In this document: piece after piece, positions 18,238-27,422 of the stretch
Layout: the number at the start of each line of letters is the position of its first letter
How positions within the stretch are numbered: the stretch's first letter is position 1
NCBI RefSeq assembly: GCF_009856625.1
Contig: NZ_CP047241.1
Coordinates: 558,001-622,000 of the forward strand
Reading direction: 5' to 3'
DNA length: 64,000 nucleotides
DNA from: Aquitalea denitrificans
Lineage (GTDB): Bacteria > Pseudomonadota > Gammaproteobacteria > Burkholderiales > Chromobacteriaceae
Notes under the pieces: model-generated
What the model saw: the letters and a program-made list of their open reading frames with translations, nothing else
What the model was told of the DNA's origin: nothing
The model's database searches: none
Program-made: the position numbers and the translations under genes

Positions 18238-18714
18238 ATGAACGCACAACAACAAGAGACACTCCAGCAACTGCTGCAGCAATACCGGGACCTGCCCGGC
18301 GGCCTGCTGCCGCTATTGCATGCCGTACAGGATGCACTGGGCCATATTCCGGCCGATGCCATCCCGGCCATTGCCCGTGCCATGAACCAGAGTCAGGCCG
18401 AGGTGCATGGCGTCATCGGCTTCTATCACGATTTCCGTACCTCCCCGCCTGCCGCGCACAGCCTGCGCCTGTGCCGTGCCGAAGCCTGCCAGAGCATGGG
18501 CTCCGAGGCGCTGGCCGCCCAGTTGCGCACGCAACTGGGGGTGGACGACCACGGCCACACGGCGGACGGCCAGCTTGAGTTGCGCCCGGTGTACTGCCTG
18601 GGGGCCTGTGCCTGTGCCCCGGCCTTGCAGCTGGATGGCCAGCTGCACGCGCGCGTCACGCCGGAAAAACTCAGCGCCCTGCTGGCATCCTGTAGCAAGG
18701 AGGCAAAATGCTGA
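18238..18714 (+). CDS. fdsG: NAD-dependent formate dehydrogenase gamma subunit
   Basis: The 158-residue thioredoxin-like [2Fe-2S] subunit is of the NuoE/FdsG family. The four cysteine ligands are visible as CRAEACQSMG and CLGACACAP. It is part of the soluble cytoplasmic FdsABG formate dehydrogenase, which oxidises formate to CO2 and reduces NAD. The N-terminus is helical and glutamine-rich (MNAQQQETLQQLLQQY). The stop overlaps the start of fdsB (ATGCTGA at 18708-18714), typical of translational coupling. Confidence 0.92.
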   Translation: MNAQQQETLQQLLQQYRDLPGGLLPLLHAVQDALGHIPADAIPAIARAMNQSQAEVHGVIGFYHDFRTSPPAAHSLRLCRAEACQSMGSEALAAQLRTQLGVDDHGHTADGQLELRPVYCLGACACAPALQLDGQLHARVTPEKLSALLASCSKEAKC

Positions 18715-20267
18715 CCCTGTATATCCCGATGGATTCGGTAGCCTGCGCCGTGGGTGCGGATGCCGTGGCGGCAGCGTTCGCCGCCGAGGCGGCACGCCGC
18801 AATCTGGACATCGATATCGTGCGCACCAGCTCGCGCGGCCTGTTCTGGCTGGAGCCGCTGGTGGAGGTGGACACCCCGCAAGGCCGCGCCGGTTACCGTG
18901 AAGTCAGCCCGGATGACGTGGCCAGCCTGCTGGATGTGGACCTGGTCGCCAATGGCGATCATTTGTTGTCGGTGGGGCTGGTGGAACAGCTGCCCTATCT
19001 GAAAACCCAGCAGCGCCTGCTGTTTGCCCGCGCCGGCATTACCAGCCCGCTGTCGCTGGAACATTACCTGGCTCACGGCGGTTATCAGGGGCTGGAGCAC
19101 GCGGCGCGGCTGAGTCACGACGAAATCGTGGCCGAGGTGCTGGAATCCGGCTTGCGTGGCCGTGGTGGCGCAGCCTTCCCGGCGGGTATCAAGTGGCGCA
19201 CCGTGCGTCAGGCGCAGGCCGAACAGAAATACGTGGTGTGCAATGCCGACGAGGGCGATTCCGGCAGCTTTGCCGACCGCATGCTGATGGAGGGCGACCC
19301 CTTCCTGCTGATTGAAGGCATGACCATTGCCGGGCTGGCGGTGGGTGCCAGCCGTGGCTATATCTATGTGCGCTCCGAATACGCGCCGGCCATTGCCGTG
19401 CTGCGTCAGGCCATCGACATTGCCCGCGCCCATGGTTATCTGGGTGAGGATGTGGCCCACGGCGGCCATGAATTTGATATCGAAGTACGCGAAGGGGCCG
19501 GGGCTTATATCTGCGGCGAGGAAACCTCGCTGCTGGAGTCAGTCGAAGGCCGCCGTGGCACGGTGCGCGCCAAGCCGCCACTACCGGCCTTGCACGGCCT
19601 GTTCGGCCAGCCCACCCTGGTACATAACGTGCTGTCGCTGGCTTCTGTACCGCTGATTCTGTCGCGCGGGGCCAGCTGGTATCGCAATTTCGGCATGGGC
19701 CGCTCGCTGGGTACCATGGCCTTCCAGCTGGCGGGCAATGTACGCCGTGGCGGGCTGGTGGAGCGCGCGTTCGGTCTGACCTTGCGCGAACTGGTGTTCG
19801 ATTACGGCGGCGGTACCGCCAGCGGCAAGCCGGTGAAAGCCGTGCAACTGGGCGGCCCCTTGGGTGCGTGGATTCCACCGTCGCAGTTTGATACCCCGCT
19901 GGATTACGAAGCGCTGGCCGCCATTGGTGCCATGCTGGGCCACGGTGGCGCGGTGCTGTGCGATGACAGCCTGCACCTGGGGCAGATGGCACGCTTTGCC
20001 ATGCAGTTCTGTGCCGAGGAATCCTGCGGCAAATGCACGCCCTGCCGCATTGGCTCCACCCGCGGGGTGGAAGTCATCGAGCGTCTGCTGGCGGCACCGG
20101 ATAGCGCCGAGCGGCAACGCCAGCGCGCGCTGCTGGATGAGCTGTGCGACACCATGCAATACGGTTCCTTGTGCGCGCTGGGCGGCATGACCCCCTTCCC
20201 GGTACAAAGTGCCATGCGTCATTTCCCGGCCGATTTCGGGCTGGACACTCAGGAGCAAGCACAATGA
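18708..20267 (+). CDS. fdsB: NAD-dependent formate dehydrogenase beta subunit
   Basis: The 519-residue NuoF-like flavoprotein subunit has an N-terminal thioredoxin-like extension, the FMN/NADH-binding core (GLRGRGGAAFPAGIKW, ADEGDSGSFADR, GAGAYICGEETSLLES) and a C-terminal [4Fe-4S] motif ESCGKCTPCRIG near residue 440. It passes electrons from the FdsA clusters to NAD+. It overlaps fdsG at the 5' end and fdsA at the 3' end (ATGA), so the subunits are translationally coupled. Confidence 0.93.
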   Translation: MLTLYIPMDSVACAVGADAVAAAFAAEAARRNLDIDIVRTSSRGLFWLEPLVEVDTPQGRAGYREVSPDDVASLLDVDLVANGDHLLSVGLVEQLPYLKTQQRLLFARAGITSPLSLEHYLAHGGYQGLEHAARLSHDEIVAEVLESGLRGRGGAAFPAGIKWRTVRQAQAEQKYVVCNADEGDSGSFADRMLMEGDPFLLIEGMTIAGLAVGASRGYIYVRSEYAPAIAVLRQAIDIARAHGYLGEDVAHGGHEFDIEVREGAGAYICGEETSLLESVEGRRGTVRAKPPLPALHGLFGQPTLVHNVLSLASVPLILSRGASWYRNFGMGRSLGTMAFQLAGNVRRGGLVERAFGLTLRELVFDYGGGTASGKPVKAVQLGGPLGAWIPPSQFDTPLDYEALAAIGAMLGHGGAVLCDDSLHLGQMARFAMQFCAEESCGKCTPCRIGSTRGVEVIERLLAAPDSAERQRQRALLDELCDTMQYGSLCALGGMTPFPVQSAMRHFPADFGLDTQEQAQ

Positions 20268-23134
20268 GCTGCCAATGCGGAGCAGGTGCATCCTGCAACA
20301 AGGATATGGGCACGCCGGCACGCGCCGGCGAGGCCAGCATCACCCTTACCATCGACGGCCAGAACATCAGCGTGCCGCCGGGTACTTCTGTCATGCACGC
20401 GGCGGCGCTGCTGGACACCGCCATTCCCAAGCTGTGCGCCACCGACAGCCTGGAGCCGTTTGGCTCCTGCCGCATGTGCATGGTGGAAATCGACGGTCAT
20501 CGCGGCTATCCGGCCTCCTGTACCACCCCGGTATCGCCCGGCATGGTGGTGCGCACCCAGAGCGACAAGCTGGCCAAACTGCGCCGGGGCGTGATGGAGC
20601 TGTATATCTCCGACCATCCGCTCGATTGCCTTACCTGCAGTGCCAATGGCAATTGCGAGCTGCAAACCGTGGCCGGGCAGGTGGGCCTGCGCGAAGTGCG
20701 CTATGGCATGGACGGTGCCAACCATCTGCAGGACAAGAAAGACGTTTCCAACCCGTATTTCGATTACGACCCGTCCAAGTGCATCGTGTGCAACCGTTGC
20801 GTGCGCGCCTGTGAAGAAACCCAGGGTACTTTTGCGCTGACCATTGCCGGACGCGGTTTCGATTCCCGTGTCAGTCCGGCGGGCGGGGCGGATTTTCTCG
20901 GTTCGGAATGTGTGTCCTGCGGGGCCTGCGTGCAGGCCTGCCCCACCGCCACGCTGATGGAAAAGAGCGTCATCCAGTGGGGCCAGCCGGAGCGCAGCGT
21001 CATCACCACCTGCGCCTATTGCGGCGTGGGCTGCTCCTTCCGTGCCGAACTCAAGGGGAACCAGCTGGTGCGCATGGTGCCGGACAAGAATGGCCAGGCC
21101 AACCATGGCCACTCCTGCGTCAAGGGTCGCTTTGCCTGGGGCTATGCCACCCACCCGGACCGCATCACCAAGCCGATGATTCGCAGCAGCATCGACGAGC
21201 CGTGGCAGGAAGTCAGCTGGGAAGAGGCGCTGAACCATGCCGCCAGCGAATTCCGCCGCATCCAGCAAAAATATGGCCGTGACGCGGTGGGCGGCATCAC
21301 CTCCAGCCGCTGCACCAATGAAGAAACCTATCTGGTGCAAAAGCTGGTGCGTGCCGCCTTTGGCAATAACAACGTCGATACCTGCGCCCGCGTCTGCCAT
21401 TCGCCCACCGGCTATGGCCTGAAACAGACACTGGGTGAATCTGCCGGTACCCAGAGCTTCGACTCGGTGATGCAGGCCGATGTGGTGCTGGTGATTGGTG
21501 CCAACCCCAGCGATGCCCATCCGGTATTTGCCTCCCAGCTCAAGCGCCGCCTGCGCCAAGGCGCGCAGCTGATTGTCATCGACCCGCGCCGTATCGACCT
21601 GGTGGACGCCATCCACGCCCGCGCTGCCCATCATCTGGCGCTGCGCCCCGGCACCAATGTGGCCATGCTCAATGCCTTGGCCCATGTCATCGTCACCGAA
21701 GGGCTGCTGGACGAGGACTTTGTCGCAGCCCGTTGCGACAGCGAAGCCTTTGGCCACTGGCGGCACTTTGTCGCCCAGCCGGAACACGCGCCGGAAGCCA
21801 TGGCCGCAGTGTGCGGCGTGGCGGCGGACGACATCCGCGCCGCCGCCCGGCTGTATGCCAGCGCCGGCAATGCCGCCATCTATTACGGCCTGGGGGTGAC
21901 CGAACACAGCCAGGGCAGCACTTCGGTAATGGCGATTGCCAACCTGGCCATGGCCACCGGCAATATCGGCCGCGAAGGCGTGGGGGTGAACCCGCTGCGC
22001 GGCCAGAACAATGTGCAAGGCTCCTGCGACATGGGCAGCTTCCCGCACGAATTCCCCGGCTACCGCCATGTGTCGGACGACGTGGTGCGCGCCGAATTCG
22101 AACAGGCCTGGGGCGTGTCGCTGCATAACGAACCCGGCCTGCGCATTCCCAATATGTTCGAAGCCGCGCTGGATGGCAGCTTCAAGGCGCTGTACTGCCA
22201 GGGCGAGGACATTGCGCAGAGCGACCCCAACACCCAGCATGTCACCGCCGCGCTGTCGGCCATGGAGTGCGTGGTAGTGCAGGATATTTTCCTGAATGAA
22301 ACCGCCAAGTTCGCCCATGTATTCTTGCCGGGTAGCTCTTTCCTGGAAAAGGACGGCACCTTTACCAATGCCGAACGCCGCATCTCGCGCGTGCGCAAGG
22401 TGATGGACCCGCTGGGCGGCAAGGCCGACTGGGAAGTCACCGTGGCGCTGGCCCAGGCCTTGGGTTATGCCATGGACTACCGCCACCCGTCGGAAATCAT
22501 GGATGAAATCGCCCGCCTGACGCCCACTTTCCATGGCGTCAGCTATGCCGCACTGGAGCGCCACGGCAGCCTGCAATGGCCATGCAATGCGGCAGCGCCG
22601 GATGGCACGGTCACCATGCATATCGGCGAATTCGTCCGTGGCAAGGGCCGCTTCATGATCACCCGCTACGTGCCGACCGAAGAGCGCGTCAACAGCCGCT
22701 TCCCGCTGTTGCTCACCACCGGGCGTATCCTCAGCCAGTACAATGTCGGCGCGCAAACCCGCCGCACCGACAACGTGGCCTGGCACGAGGAAGACCGGCT
22801 GGAAATTCACCCTGCCGATGCCGAGAACCGTGGCATTGTCGATGGCGACTGGGTGGGCGTGGCCAGCCGCGCCGGCCAGACCGTACTGCGCGCCAAGGTA
22901 AGCGAACGGGTGGCGGCCGGGGTGGTGTACACCACCTTCCACTTCCCGGAATCCGGGGCCAATGTCATCACCACGGATAATTCCGACTGGGCCACCAACT
23001 GCCCGGAATACAAGGTGACAGCGGTGGAAATCATCAAGGTCAACCAGCCGTCGGAATGGCAGCAACGCTACCGCCATTTCAGCCGTCAGCAACAGGAACT
23101 GCTGCGGCAAGGCCGTGGGGAGGAGGTGCAATGA
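20264..23134 (+). CDS. fdsA: NAD-dependent formate dehydrogenase catalytic alpha subunit
   Basis: The 956-residue molybdopterin oxidoreductase starts with a NuoG-like Fe-S region: [2Fe-2S] cysteines in CATDSLEPFGSCRMCMVE, then HPLDCLTCSANGNCELQ and two ferredoxin motifs (CIVCNRCVRACEE, CVSCGACVQACP). The catalytic part begins at CAYCGVGCSF ([4Fe-4S]) and carries CARVCHSPTG; the molybdenum ligand is a cysteine and no in-frame UGA is needed. The C-terminal domain binds the bis-MGD cofactor (about 830-940). It oxidises formate to CO2. The unusual N-terminus MSCQCGAGASCNKD adds extra cysteines. It overlaps fdsB by ATGA and fdsD by ATGA. Confidence 0.94.
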   Translation: MSCQCGAGASCNKDMGTPARAGEASITLTIDGQNISVPPGTSVMHAAALLDTAIPKLCATDSLEPFGSCRMCMVEIDGHRGYPASCTTPVSPGMVVRTQSDKLAKLRRGVMELYISDHPLDCLTCSANGNCELQTVAGQVGLREVRYGMDGANHLQDKKDVSNPYFDYDPSKCIVCNRCVRACEETQGTFALTIAGRGFDSRVSPAGGADFLGSECVSCGACVQACPTATLMEKSVIQWGQPERSVITTCAYCGVGCSFRAELKGNQLVRMVPDKNGQANHGHSCVKGRFAWGYATHPDRITKPMIRSSIDEPWQEVSWEEALNHAASEFRRIQQKYGRDAVGGITSSRCTNEETYLVQKLVRAAFGNNNVDTCARVCHSPTGYGLKQTLGESAGTQSFDSVMQADVVLVIGANPSDAHPVFASQLKRRLRQGAQLIVIDPRRIDLVDAIHARAAHHLALRPGTNVAMLNALAHVIVTEGLLDEDFVAARCDSEAFGHWRHFVAQPEHAPEAMAAVCGVAADDIRAAARLYASAGNAAIYYGLGVTEHSQGSTSVMAIANLAMATGNIGREGVGVNPLRGQNNVQGSCDMGSFPHEFPGYRHVSDDVVRAEFEQAWGVSLHNEPGLRIPNMFEAALDGSFKALYCQGEDIAQSDPNTQHVTAALSAMECVVVQDIFLNETAKFAHVFLPGSSFLEKDGTFTNAERRISRVRKVMDPLGGKADWEVTVALAQALGYAMDYRHPSEIMDEIARLTPTFHGVSYAALERHGSLQWPCNAAAPDGTVTMHIGEFVRGKGRFMITRYVPTEERVNSRFPLLLTTGRILSQYNVGAQTRRTDNVAWHEEDRLEIHPADAENRGIVDGDWVGVASRAGQTVLRAKVSERVAAGVVYTTFHFPESGANVITTDNSDWATNCPEYKVTAVEIIKVNQPSEWQQRYRHFSRQQQELLRQGRGEEVQ

Positions 23135-23361
23135 ACCCGTCACACCTGGTGAAGATGGCCAATCAGATCAGCGACTTTTTCAGCGCCGATTGCAGCGAGG
23201 AGGAGGCCGCGGCAGAAATCGCCAGCCATCTGCAACGCTTCTGGGCCCCGGCCATGCGCCAGCGGCTGGCCCTGGCTGTGCAACAGGGCGAGGCGCAAGA
23301 CTTGCGCCCGGCGGCACGGCGGGCTGTCCAGGCGCTGACATCGCCGGTGGAACAGCATTGA
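23131..23361 (+). CDS. fdsD: Formate dehydrogenase delta subunit
   Basis: The 76-residue small protein starts MNPSHLVKMANQISDFF, the hallmark of FdsD, which is needed for full formate dehydrogenase activity, probably in maturation or assembly. The ATG overlaps the fdsA stop (ATGA at 23131-23134) and is preceded by GGAGGAGG. It is the last gene of the fds operon; a hairpin follows at 23366. Confidence 0.88.
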   Translation: MNPSHLVKMANQISDFFSADCSEEEAAAEIASHLQRFWAPAMRQRLALAVQQGEAQDLRPAARRAVQALTSPVEQH

Positions 23362-23365
23362 CAGG

Positions 23366-23405
23366 CGGGATGCGCAGCAAGCTGACTGCGCATCCCGGTC
23401 TTGTC
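23366..23405 (+). terminator. Probable terminator after fdsD
   Basis: CGGGATGCGCAG and CTGCGCATCCCG form a perfect 12-bp stem with an 8-nt loop, followed by a weakly T-rich GTCTTGTCC. Probably it ends the fds transcript. Confidence 0.65.
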
Positions 23406-23574
23406 CTGCCCGGCCACTCTTCCCCTCCGTGCTTTTGCCCCAGCATGCCCGCCAAGTAACAAAACTTGTCATTCCCGCGAGCTGCAGTATGCTGGGCGAG
23501 AGATTGCCGTGGATGCAGACATCGATGAACTTTCATACTGTCTGCGTAAGCTAAGGCAGCACAGGACGGGACTC

Positions 23575-24471
23575 ATGCCATCATCCAGTATTTTCAAGCC
23601 CTTCTCTTGCCGGCACCCGTGGCGCGTCCGGCTGTTGGCGCTGCTCTGTCTGCCTGGGCTGGCACATGCGCAGGCGGCAGATCAGGTAATCCGTTATTAC
23701 CCTGGCGGCAGCATATACGCTTATCGCTGGGCCTTGCTCCAATTGGCACTGGATCATGTGGAAAAGCTGGATCATCGTCACTACGAACTGGTGCCGCTGA
23801 ACGAAAAGGTCACGCAATGGCGTGCCGAACAGCTGTTGAGCTCAGGCAAGGTGGATGTGGTGGCCTTTGCCCCGAATGCACAGCGCGAGCGGCTGCTGCA
23901 GCCGGTGCGCATGGACATCCTCAAGGGCATCATCGGCTACCGGGTGTTTTTTGTGCGCAAGGACGATCTGCCCATCTTCAAGGGCATGACCCCACAGCAA
24001 TTCCGAGCTGGAGTCCGACTGGGCCTCAACAGCCAGTGGGCTGATTACCCCATCATGAAAAACAACGGTTACGAAGTGCTGGCATCCATCGGCTACGAAA
24101 GCCTGTTCGAGATGCTGGCCGCCGGGCGTTTCGATGCCTTCCCGCGCGGGTTGAACGAGGTGGGCAGTGAAATGAAGGAGCAGTTGCCGCGTTTTCCTGG
24201 TCTGACCCTGGAAAAAACCAAGGCCATCTATTTTCCCTTCCCGGTGTATTTCTGGGTCAGCAAGGAAAATACGCCCCTGGCCAAGCGCGTGCTGCAAGGT
24301 CTGAAAATGGCCGAGCGGGATGGCAGCTTCAAGGCACTGTTCCTGCGCCACCATGCCGATGCCATCCGGCTGCTGGCCGACAATGGCTGGCAAACCACAC
24401 TGATAGCCAATACCGAATTACCGCCCGGTAATGTAAAACCGGATACCAGCTGGTGGTGGAAGCGGCGCTGA
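23575..24471 (+). CDS. Periplasmic solute-binding protein, family 3-like
   Basis: The 298-residue protein has a signal peptide (hydrophobic VRLLALLCLPGLAHA, cleavage after AHA near residue 32) and the fold of amino-acid-type extracellular solute-binding proteins: an N-terminal IRYYPGGSIYAYRWALLQLA lobe, a VDVVAFAPN segment, and a later GIGYE/FPRGLNEV region. No permease or ATPase lies next to it, so it may be a sensor or a stray binding protein; its ligand cannot be told. The last 90 bp (24382-24471) occur again at 25957-26046 with 82 identical positions. Confidence 0.7.
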   Translation: MPSSSIFKPFSCRHPWRVRLLALLCLPGLAHAQAADQVIRYYPGGSIYAYRWALLQLALDHVEKLDHRHYELVPLNEKVTQWRAEQLLSSGKVDVVAFAPNAQRERLLQPVRMDILKGIIGYRVFFVRKDDLPIFKGMTPQQFRAGVRLGLNSQWADYPIMKNNGYEVLASIGYESLFEMLAAGRFDAFPRGLNEVGSEMKEQLPRFPGLTLEKTKAIYFPFPVYFWVSKENTPLAKRVLQGLKMAERDGSFKALFLRHHADAIRLLADNGWQTTLIANTELPPGNVKPDTSWWWKRR

Positions 24472-24587
24472 ACAGGTTTGATGCAGTCTGCTAGTTATCC
24501 ACTAAAGAGAGGCCCGTGAGAGGCTCTTTGACATTGTGTACGGAACGGTATTGCAACTGTTTTGCAACGGGCAGGAAATCACGCCGC

Positions 24588-25676
24588 TTACTGATAGCTC
24601 ATGGTGAAGGTGGCACGTCCGGTTACCAAACCTGGGGTGACGGTGCCGCCGGTCTGGATATAGCGCACGCTCAGCGGGATGACATAGCTGCTAACGCCTT
24701 GGGCAATATTGGCTACTTTCCATTGATTGGTATTGCCTGCAGCATTGGAGTCCGGCCCATAGCCAATTGGTGTGCCGTTATTGAGTATCTGCAGTCCCAA
24801 GCCACTTGCCGCCCCGCTGCCACTCGCCAGTGATAGTGTGGAAGAGATATTTCCCGGCTGGTTGGCATCGGTAAAGGTGATATAGGTATTGGTGCTGGTA
24901 TTGAGGCTGCCTCCAGTGCATGTCAGGCCAATCTGGAAAGGCCGATTGCCAAAGGTGTAGCCAATACCCCTGAAGGTTGAGGTTGATGGATTCAATAAGG
25001 ACACGGTGATGTTAGAAGTGTTGACTGCACAAGTAGGTACCTTGGCTTGAATCAATACCGGGCTAGCCCATAACACCTGTGCAACCAATTGCTTGCTTGG
25101 CTGAATACGGTATTCACCTAATACATTGCTCAATGTGCCATTGGCAGTGATTTCCCCAGTTTTTATCAACTCAACAGTAATATTGTAGTTGCTTGCAAAA
25201 GTACTGCTTTTGCTTAGCGATAGCAGCGGCCACACTCCAGTTGTGGAGGATATTTTCAAGCCTAATCCGGCCACTGATGTTGGAAATATGCCATTGACTA
25301 CCGGGAGCTGCGGGGCCACATCCCAACTCCAGGTAGATTCTGTGCAACTGATGGTTGGTGAACCGCTTCCCTTGTAGTTGCTAATGCTTACAGTCCCGCT
25401 GCCTTGGTAGATACTCTGCCCTACGGTATAGTCCGTTGGATTGAATGATGGTGGATTTATGCCTGCAACATTGAATGTGTAATAGCTTAATCCATTTGTG
25501 GTGGATACAGTGCAGATTGCATAACTTGCTTGTGAGGCAAGTGATAGTAAGATGATTAAGAAGTATTTATTTCTAATGTGCGATTGTGTTTTTATGCCAT
25601 TTGTATTTTCATGGCTAATTTTAATGATATTTTTAAAGAAATTCAAAATGGTATGGCAGATGAAATATTTTTCCAT
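24588..25676 (-). CDS. Fimbrial tip adhesin-like protein A
   Basis: The 362-residue secreted protein ends in a chaperone-usher pilin domain: a cysteine pair (PTCAVNTSNITVSL and IGLTCTGGS), a FTDANQPGNISSTLSLASGSGAASGLG-type region and a last strand of alternating hydrophobics ending TFTMSY-Q, as in FimH/MrfE-like minor pilins. The first half (about 50-200) is a variable receptor-binding domain with a cysteine pair. The signal peptide (YFLIILLSLASQASYA) follows an odd 30-residue cytoplasmic leader, so the true start may be non-ATG and further in. No usher, chaperone or major pilin is in the window. Low G+C and unlike-neighbour codon use suggest transfer. It is paralogous to the gene at 26153. 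Confidence 0.75.
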   Translation of the reverse strand: MEKYFICHTILNFFKNIIKISHENTNGIKTQSHIRNKYFLIILLSLASQASYAICTVSTTNGLSYYTFNVAGINPPSFNPTDYTVGQSIYQGSGTVSISNYKGSGSPTISCTESTWSWDVAPQLPVVNGIFPTSVAGLGLKISSTTGVWPLLSLSKSSTFASNYNITVELIKTGEITANGTLSNVLGEYRIQPSKQLVAQVLWASPVLIQAKVPTCAVNTSNITVSLLNPSTSTFRGIGYTFGNRPFQIGLTCTGGSLNTSTNTYITFTDANQPGNISSTLSLASGSGAASGLGLQILNNGTPIGYGPDSNAAGNTNQWKVANIAQGVSSYVIPLSVRYIQTGGTVTPGLVTGRATFTMSYQ

Positions 25677-25956
25677 GTGCTAGCTTTCATTGAATAGTAC
25701 TTGTCCTGTTAAATCGGTGCAGGTTTACATGCTTAACATAAGAGATATTTTTTATTTTGTATTTCAGAAATTTCTGAATTATTAATGTGGAATTGATGAT
25801 TATATCCAGTATTCACCAAAAATAGGGACTTTCTTCTGTGTCCACCATATATCGAAAAGCCCGTTGAGAAATACGCTGATATAGCCCAAATCCATTTTCG
25901 AATGAGCAAAGAATGGGCTATTCAGCGGGCTGAGCACCAATAAAATGGTGGTAGCC
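25677..25956. other. Non-coding spacer between the two adhesin genes (left part)
   Basis: A+T-rich, with no supported gene. It should hold the promoter of adhesin A (minus strand). No clear promoter motif was identified. The displaced gene tail begins directly after it. Confidence 0.4.
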
Positions 25957-26046
25957 AATTGCTGGCAAACCACACTGATAGCCAATACCGAATTACCGTC
26001 TGGCAATGCCAAACCGGATACCAGTTGGTGGTGGAAGCGGTGCTGA
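25957..26046 (+). pseudogene. Displaced 3' end of the solute-binding protein gene
   Basis: Thirty codons including the stop match the end of the gene at 23575 (LIANTELP, then KPDTSWWWKR before the stop). By eye 82 of 90 bases are identical and the frame is intact. Nothing upstream matches the rest of that gene. The fragment is in direct orientation to the intact copy, so adhesin A lies between two copies of the same gene end. Confidence 0.85.
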
Positions 26047-26081
26047 ACAAGTCTGATGTAATTCGATAGTTATTCGCAAGC

Positions 26082-26101
26082 AGGGGCCTATACAGGCCCC
26101 T
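26082..26101. terminator. Symmetric terminator-like hairpin
   Basis: AGGGGCC and GGCCCCT form a perfect 7-bp stem around TATACA, just after the displaced gene tail and about 50 bp after the stop of adhesin B on the other strand. A weaker equivalent follows the intact solute-binding gene (AAAGAG/CTCTTT near 24503-24530). Confidence 0.55.
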
Positions 26102-26152
26102 ACTGCATTCTGCTATAGCATGTCACCAGTAGCAGGATATCGGTTGTCACCA

Positions 26153-27250
26153 CTATTGGTAGGAAAATGTGAAAGTGGCGATGGCATTGATTTTGCCAAC
26201 ATTAATGGCTGATGTACGAATATAATTGGCGGTAAATGGAATAGTCAGATTGCCAGATGTGTTATTTCCAACAAGAAACTGATTTGTATTTCCTGCCATG
26301 CTGTTGTCAGGCCCAAGCCAAATGGGTAGGCCATTTCGCCGGATTTGAATGCCAATGCCTTGGGCAGAGGAATTGCTTGTGGCAGAAAGAGTATCTGATG
26401 TGGAGAGCGGTGCGCTGTTATCCGTGATGGTCATATATACATTGACAGGACTGGGGCAATTGATTGCTATGTTAAATGGTGTTGTGCCAGTTGTTGAGCC
26501 AACGCTTGGAAGTGATGTTGGTAAAATGGCTGGGAGTTGAACGGCAATATTGCTGGTATTTACACTGCAACTTTTGGTTTGTATATTAATTGTCATTGCA
26601 GATAATGTAATATCTTGAGTATGATAGGTCCAGCCTTGCGATGAGGAATATTGCCAATCGGCTTGCCTAATAAAAAGTCTTTGAGGGATTGAGAATGTGC
26701 CACTGTTTGTGCTGTTGCTGTACCGGACAAGGCGGTAACGAAATATGGTGCTAAAATTGCCACTTTGTATGATCGGTAGTTTGTTAAAGGTGGCAAAGGT
26801 GCTACCAGCATAGTATTGTAAGGAAGTTGGGCCGGTACCCGTTTCTAGGTTTTGTACGGAGGTGACTATCCCAATTCCATTGCCAAGGGGGTAAATAAAA
26901 TACGTCAGCCCATCTTCAGTATAGGGTTGCGGTGGGCTAGTGCTGTTATGATTGTAAAAAGTGTAATATATATTGGTGCTTGGTGTGGTTCTGCAGCCGG
27001 TAAATGATAATGCGCTTTGGGTGAACCAGTTGGTTGCTGGTGTAATGGTTGGTGCATTGGCTGGTATGGTTGCAATATTAATGCTGGCTGGTAGGTTGAA
27101 ATAGATATTGCTGGCGGCACTGCGATCGCAGTTGGGATAGGCGGAAGTGTCGGCATGGGCCATATTGGTGCTGATGGTGGTATAGAAAAGAATGGTTAAT
27201 ATGGAATTGTAAATTTTTATTATGCTTTGCTTGTGTGTGAAGGGTGTCAT
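26153..27250 (-). CDS. Fimbrial tip adhesin-like protein B
   Basis: The 365-residue protein has the same plan as adhesin A: signal peptide (ILFYTTISTNMAHA, cleavage near residue 33), an N-terminal lectin-like domain with a cysteine pair (YPNCDRSA and SFTGCRTT), and a C-terminal pilin domain (KSCSVNTSNIAVQL, then IAINCPSPVN, ending FTFSYQ). The shared endings (GNTNQ in the last third, FT(M/F)SYQ) show paralogy to A while the first halves differ, consistent with different ligands. AGGAA lies 8 bp before the ATG. An ACTGC pentanucleotide repeat lies about 130 bp upstream. No assembly genes are nearby, so it must use a chaperone-usher system encoded elsewhere. Confidence 0.75.
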   Translation of the reverse strand: MTPFTHKQSIIKIYNSILTILFYTTISTNMAHADTSAYPNCDRSAASNIYFNLPASINIATIPANAPTITPATNWFTQSALSFTGCRTTPSTNIYYTFYNHNSTSPPQPYTEDGLTYFIYPLGNGIGIVTSVQNLETGTGPTSLQYYAGSTFATFNKLPIIQSGNFSTIFRYRLVRYSNSTNSGTFSIPQRLFIRQADWQYSSSQGWTYHTQDITLSAMTINIQTKSCSVNTSNIAVQLPAILPTSLPSVGSTTGTTPFNIAINCPSPVNVYMTITDNSAPLSTSDTLSATSNSSAQGIGIQIRRNGLPIWLGPDNSMAGNTNQFLVGNNTSGNLTIPFTANYIRTSAINVGKINAIATFTFSYQ

Positions 27251-27382
27251 GTTTGGCTTCCTGTTTTAGCTGGTCAGTATTTTAGGATGTGGCGACTTTT
27301 TTAAGTAGTCTAATTATTTTATCTTAGAATGGTTTTTGGCAAATTCAATAGTAATTTTATATTGATGGTGGCAGTGTCGCTC

Positions 27383-27422
27383 ACTGCACTGCACTGCACT
27401 GCACTGCACTGCACTGCACTGC
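27383..27422. repeat. ACTGC pentanucleotide microsatellite
   Basis: Eight perfect ACTGC units (40 bp), followed by two degenerate units (ACCGC, ATTGC). It lies about 133 bp upstream of the adhesin B start, in its probable promoter or 5' untranslated region, where slipped-strand mispairing could change spacing. Confidence 0.95.

Noticed and set aside
20264..23134. Selenocysteine in the formate dehydrogenase
   Set aside because: FdsA has an ordinary cysteine codon at the active site (CARVCHSPTG) and no in-frame UGA.
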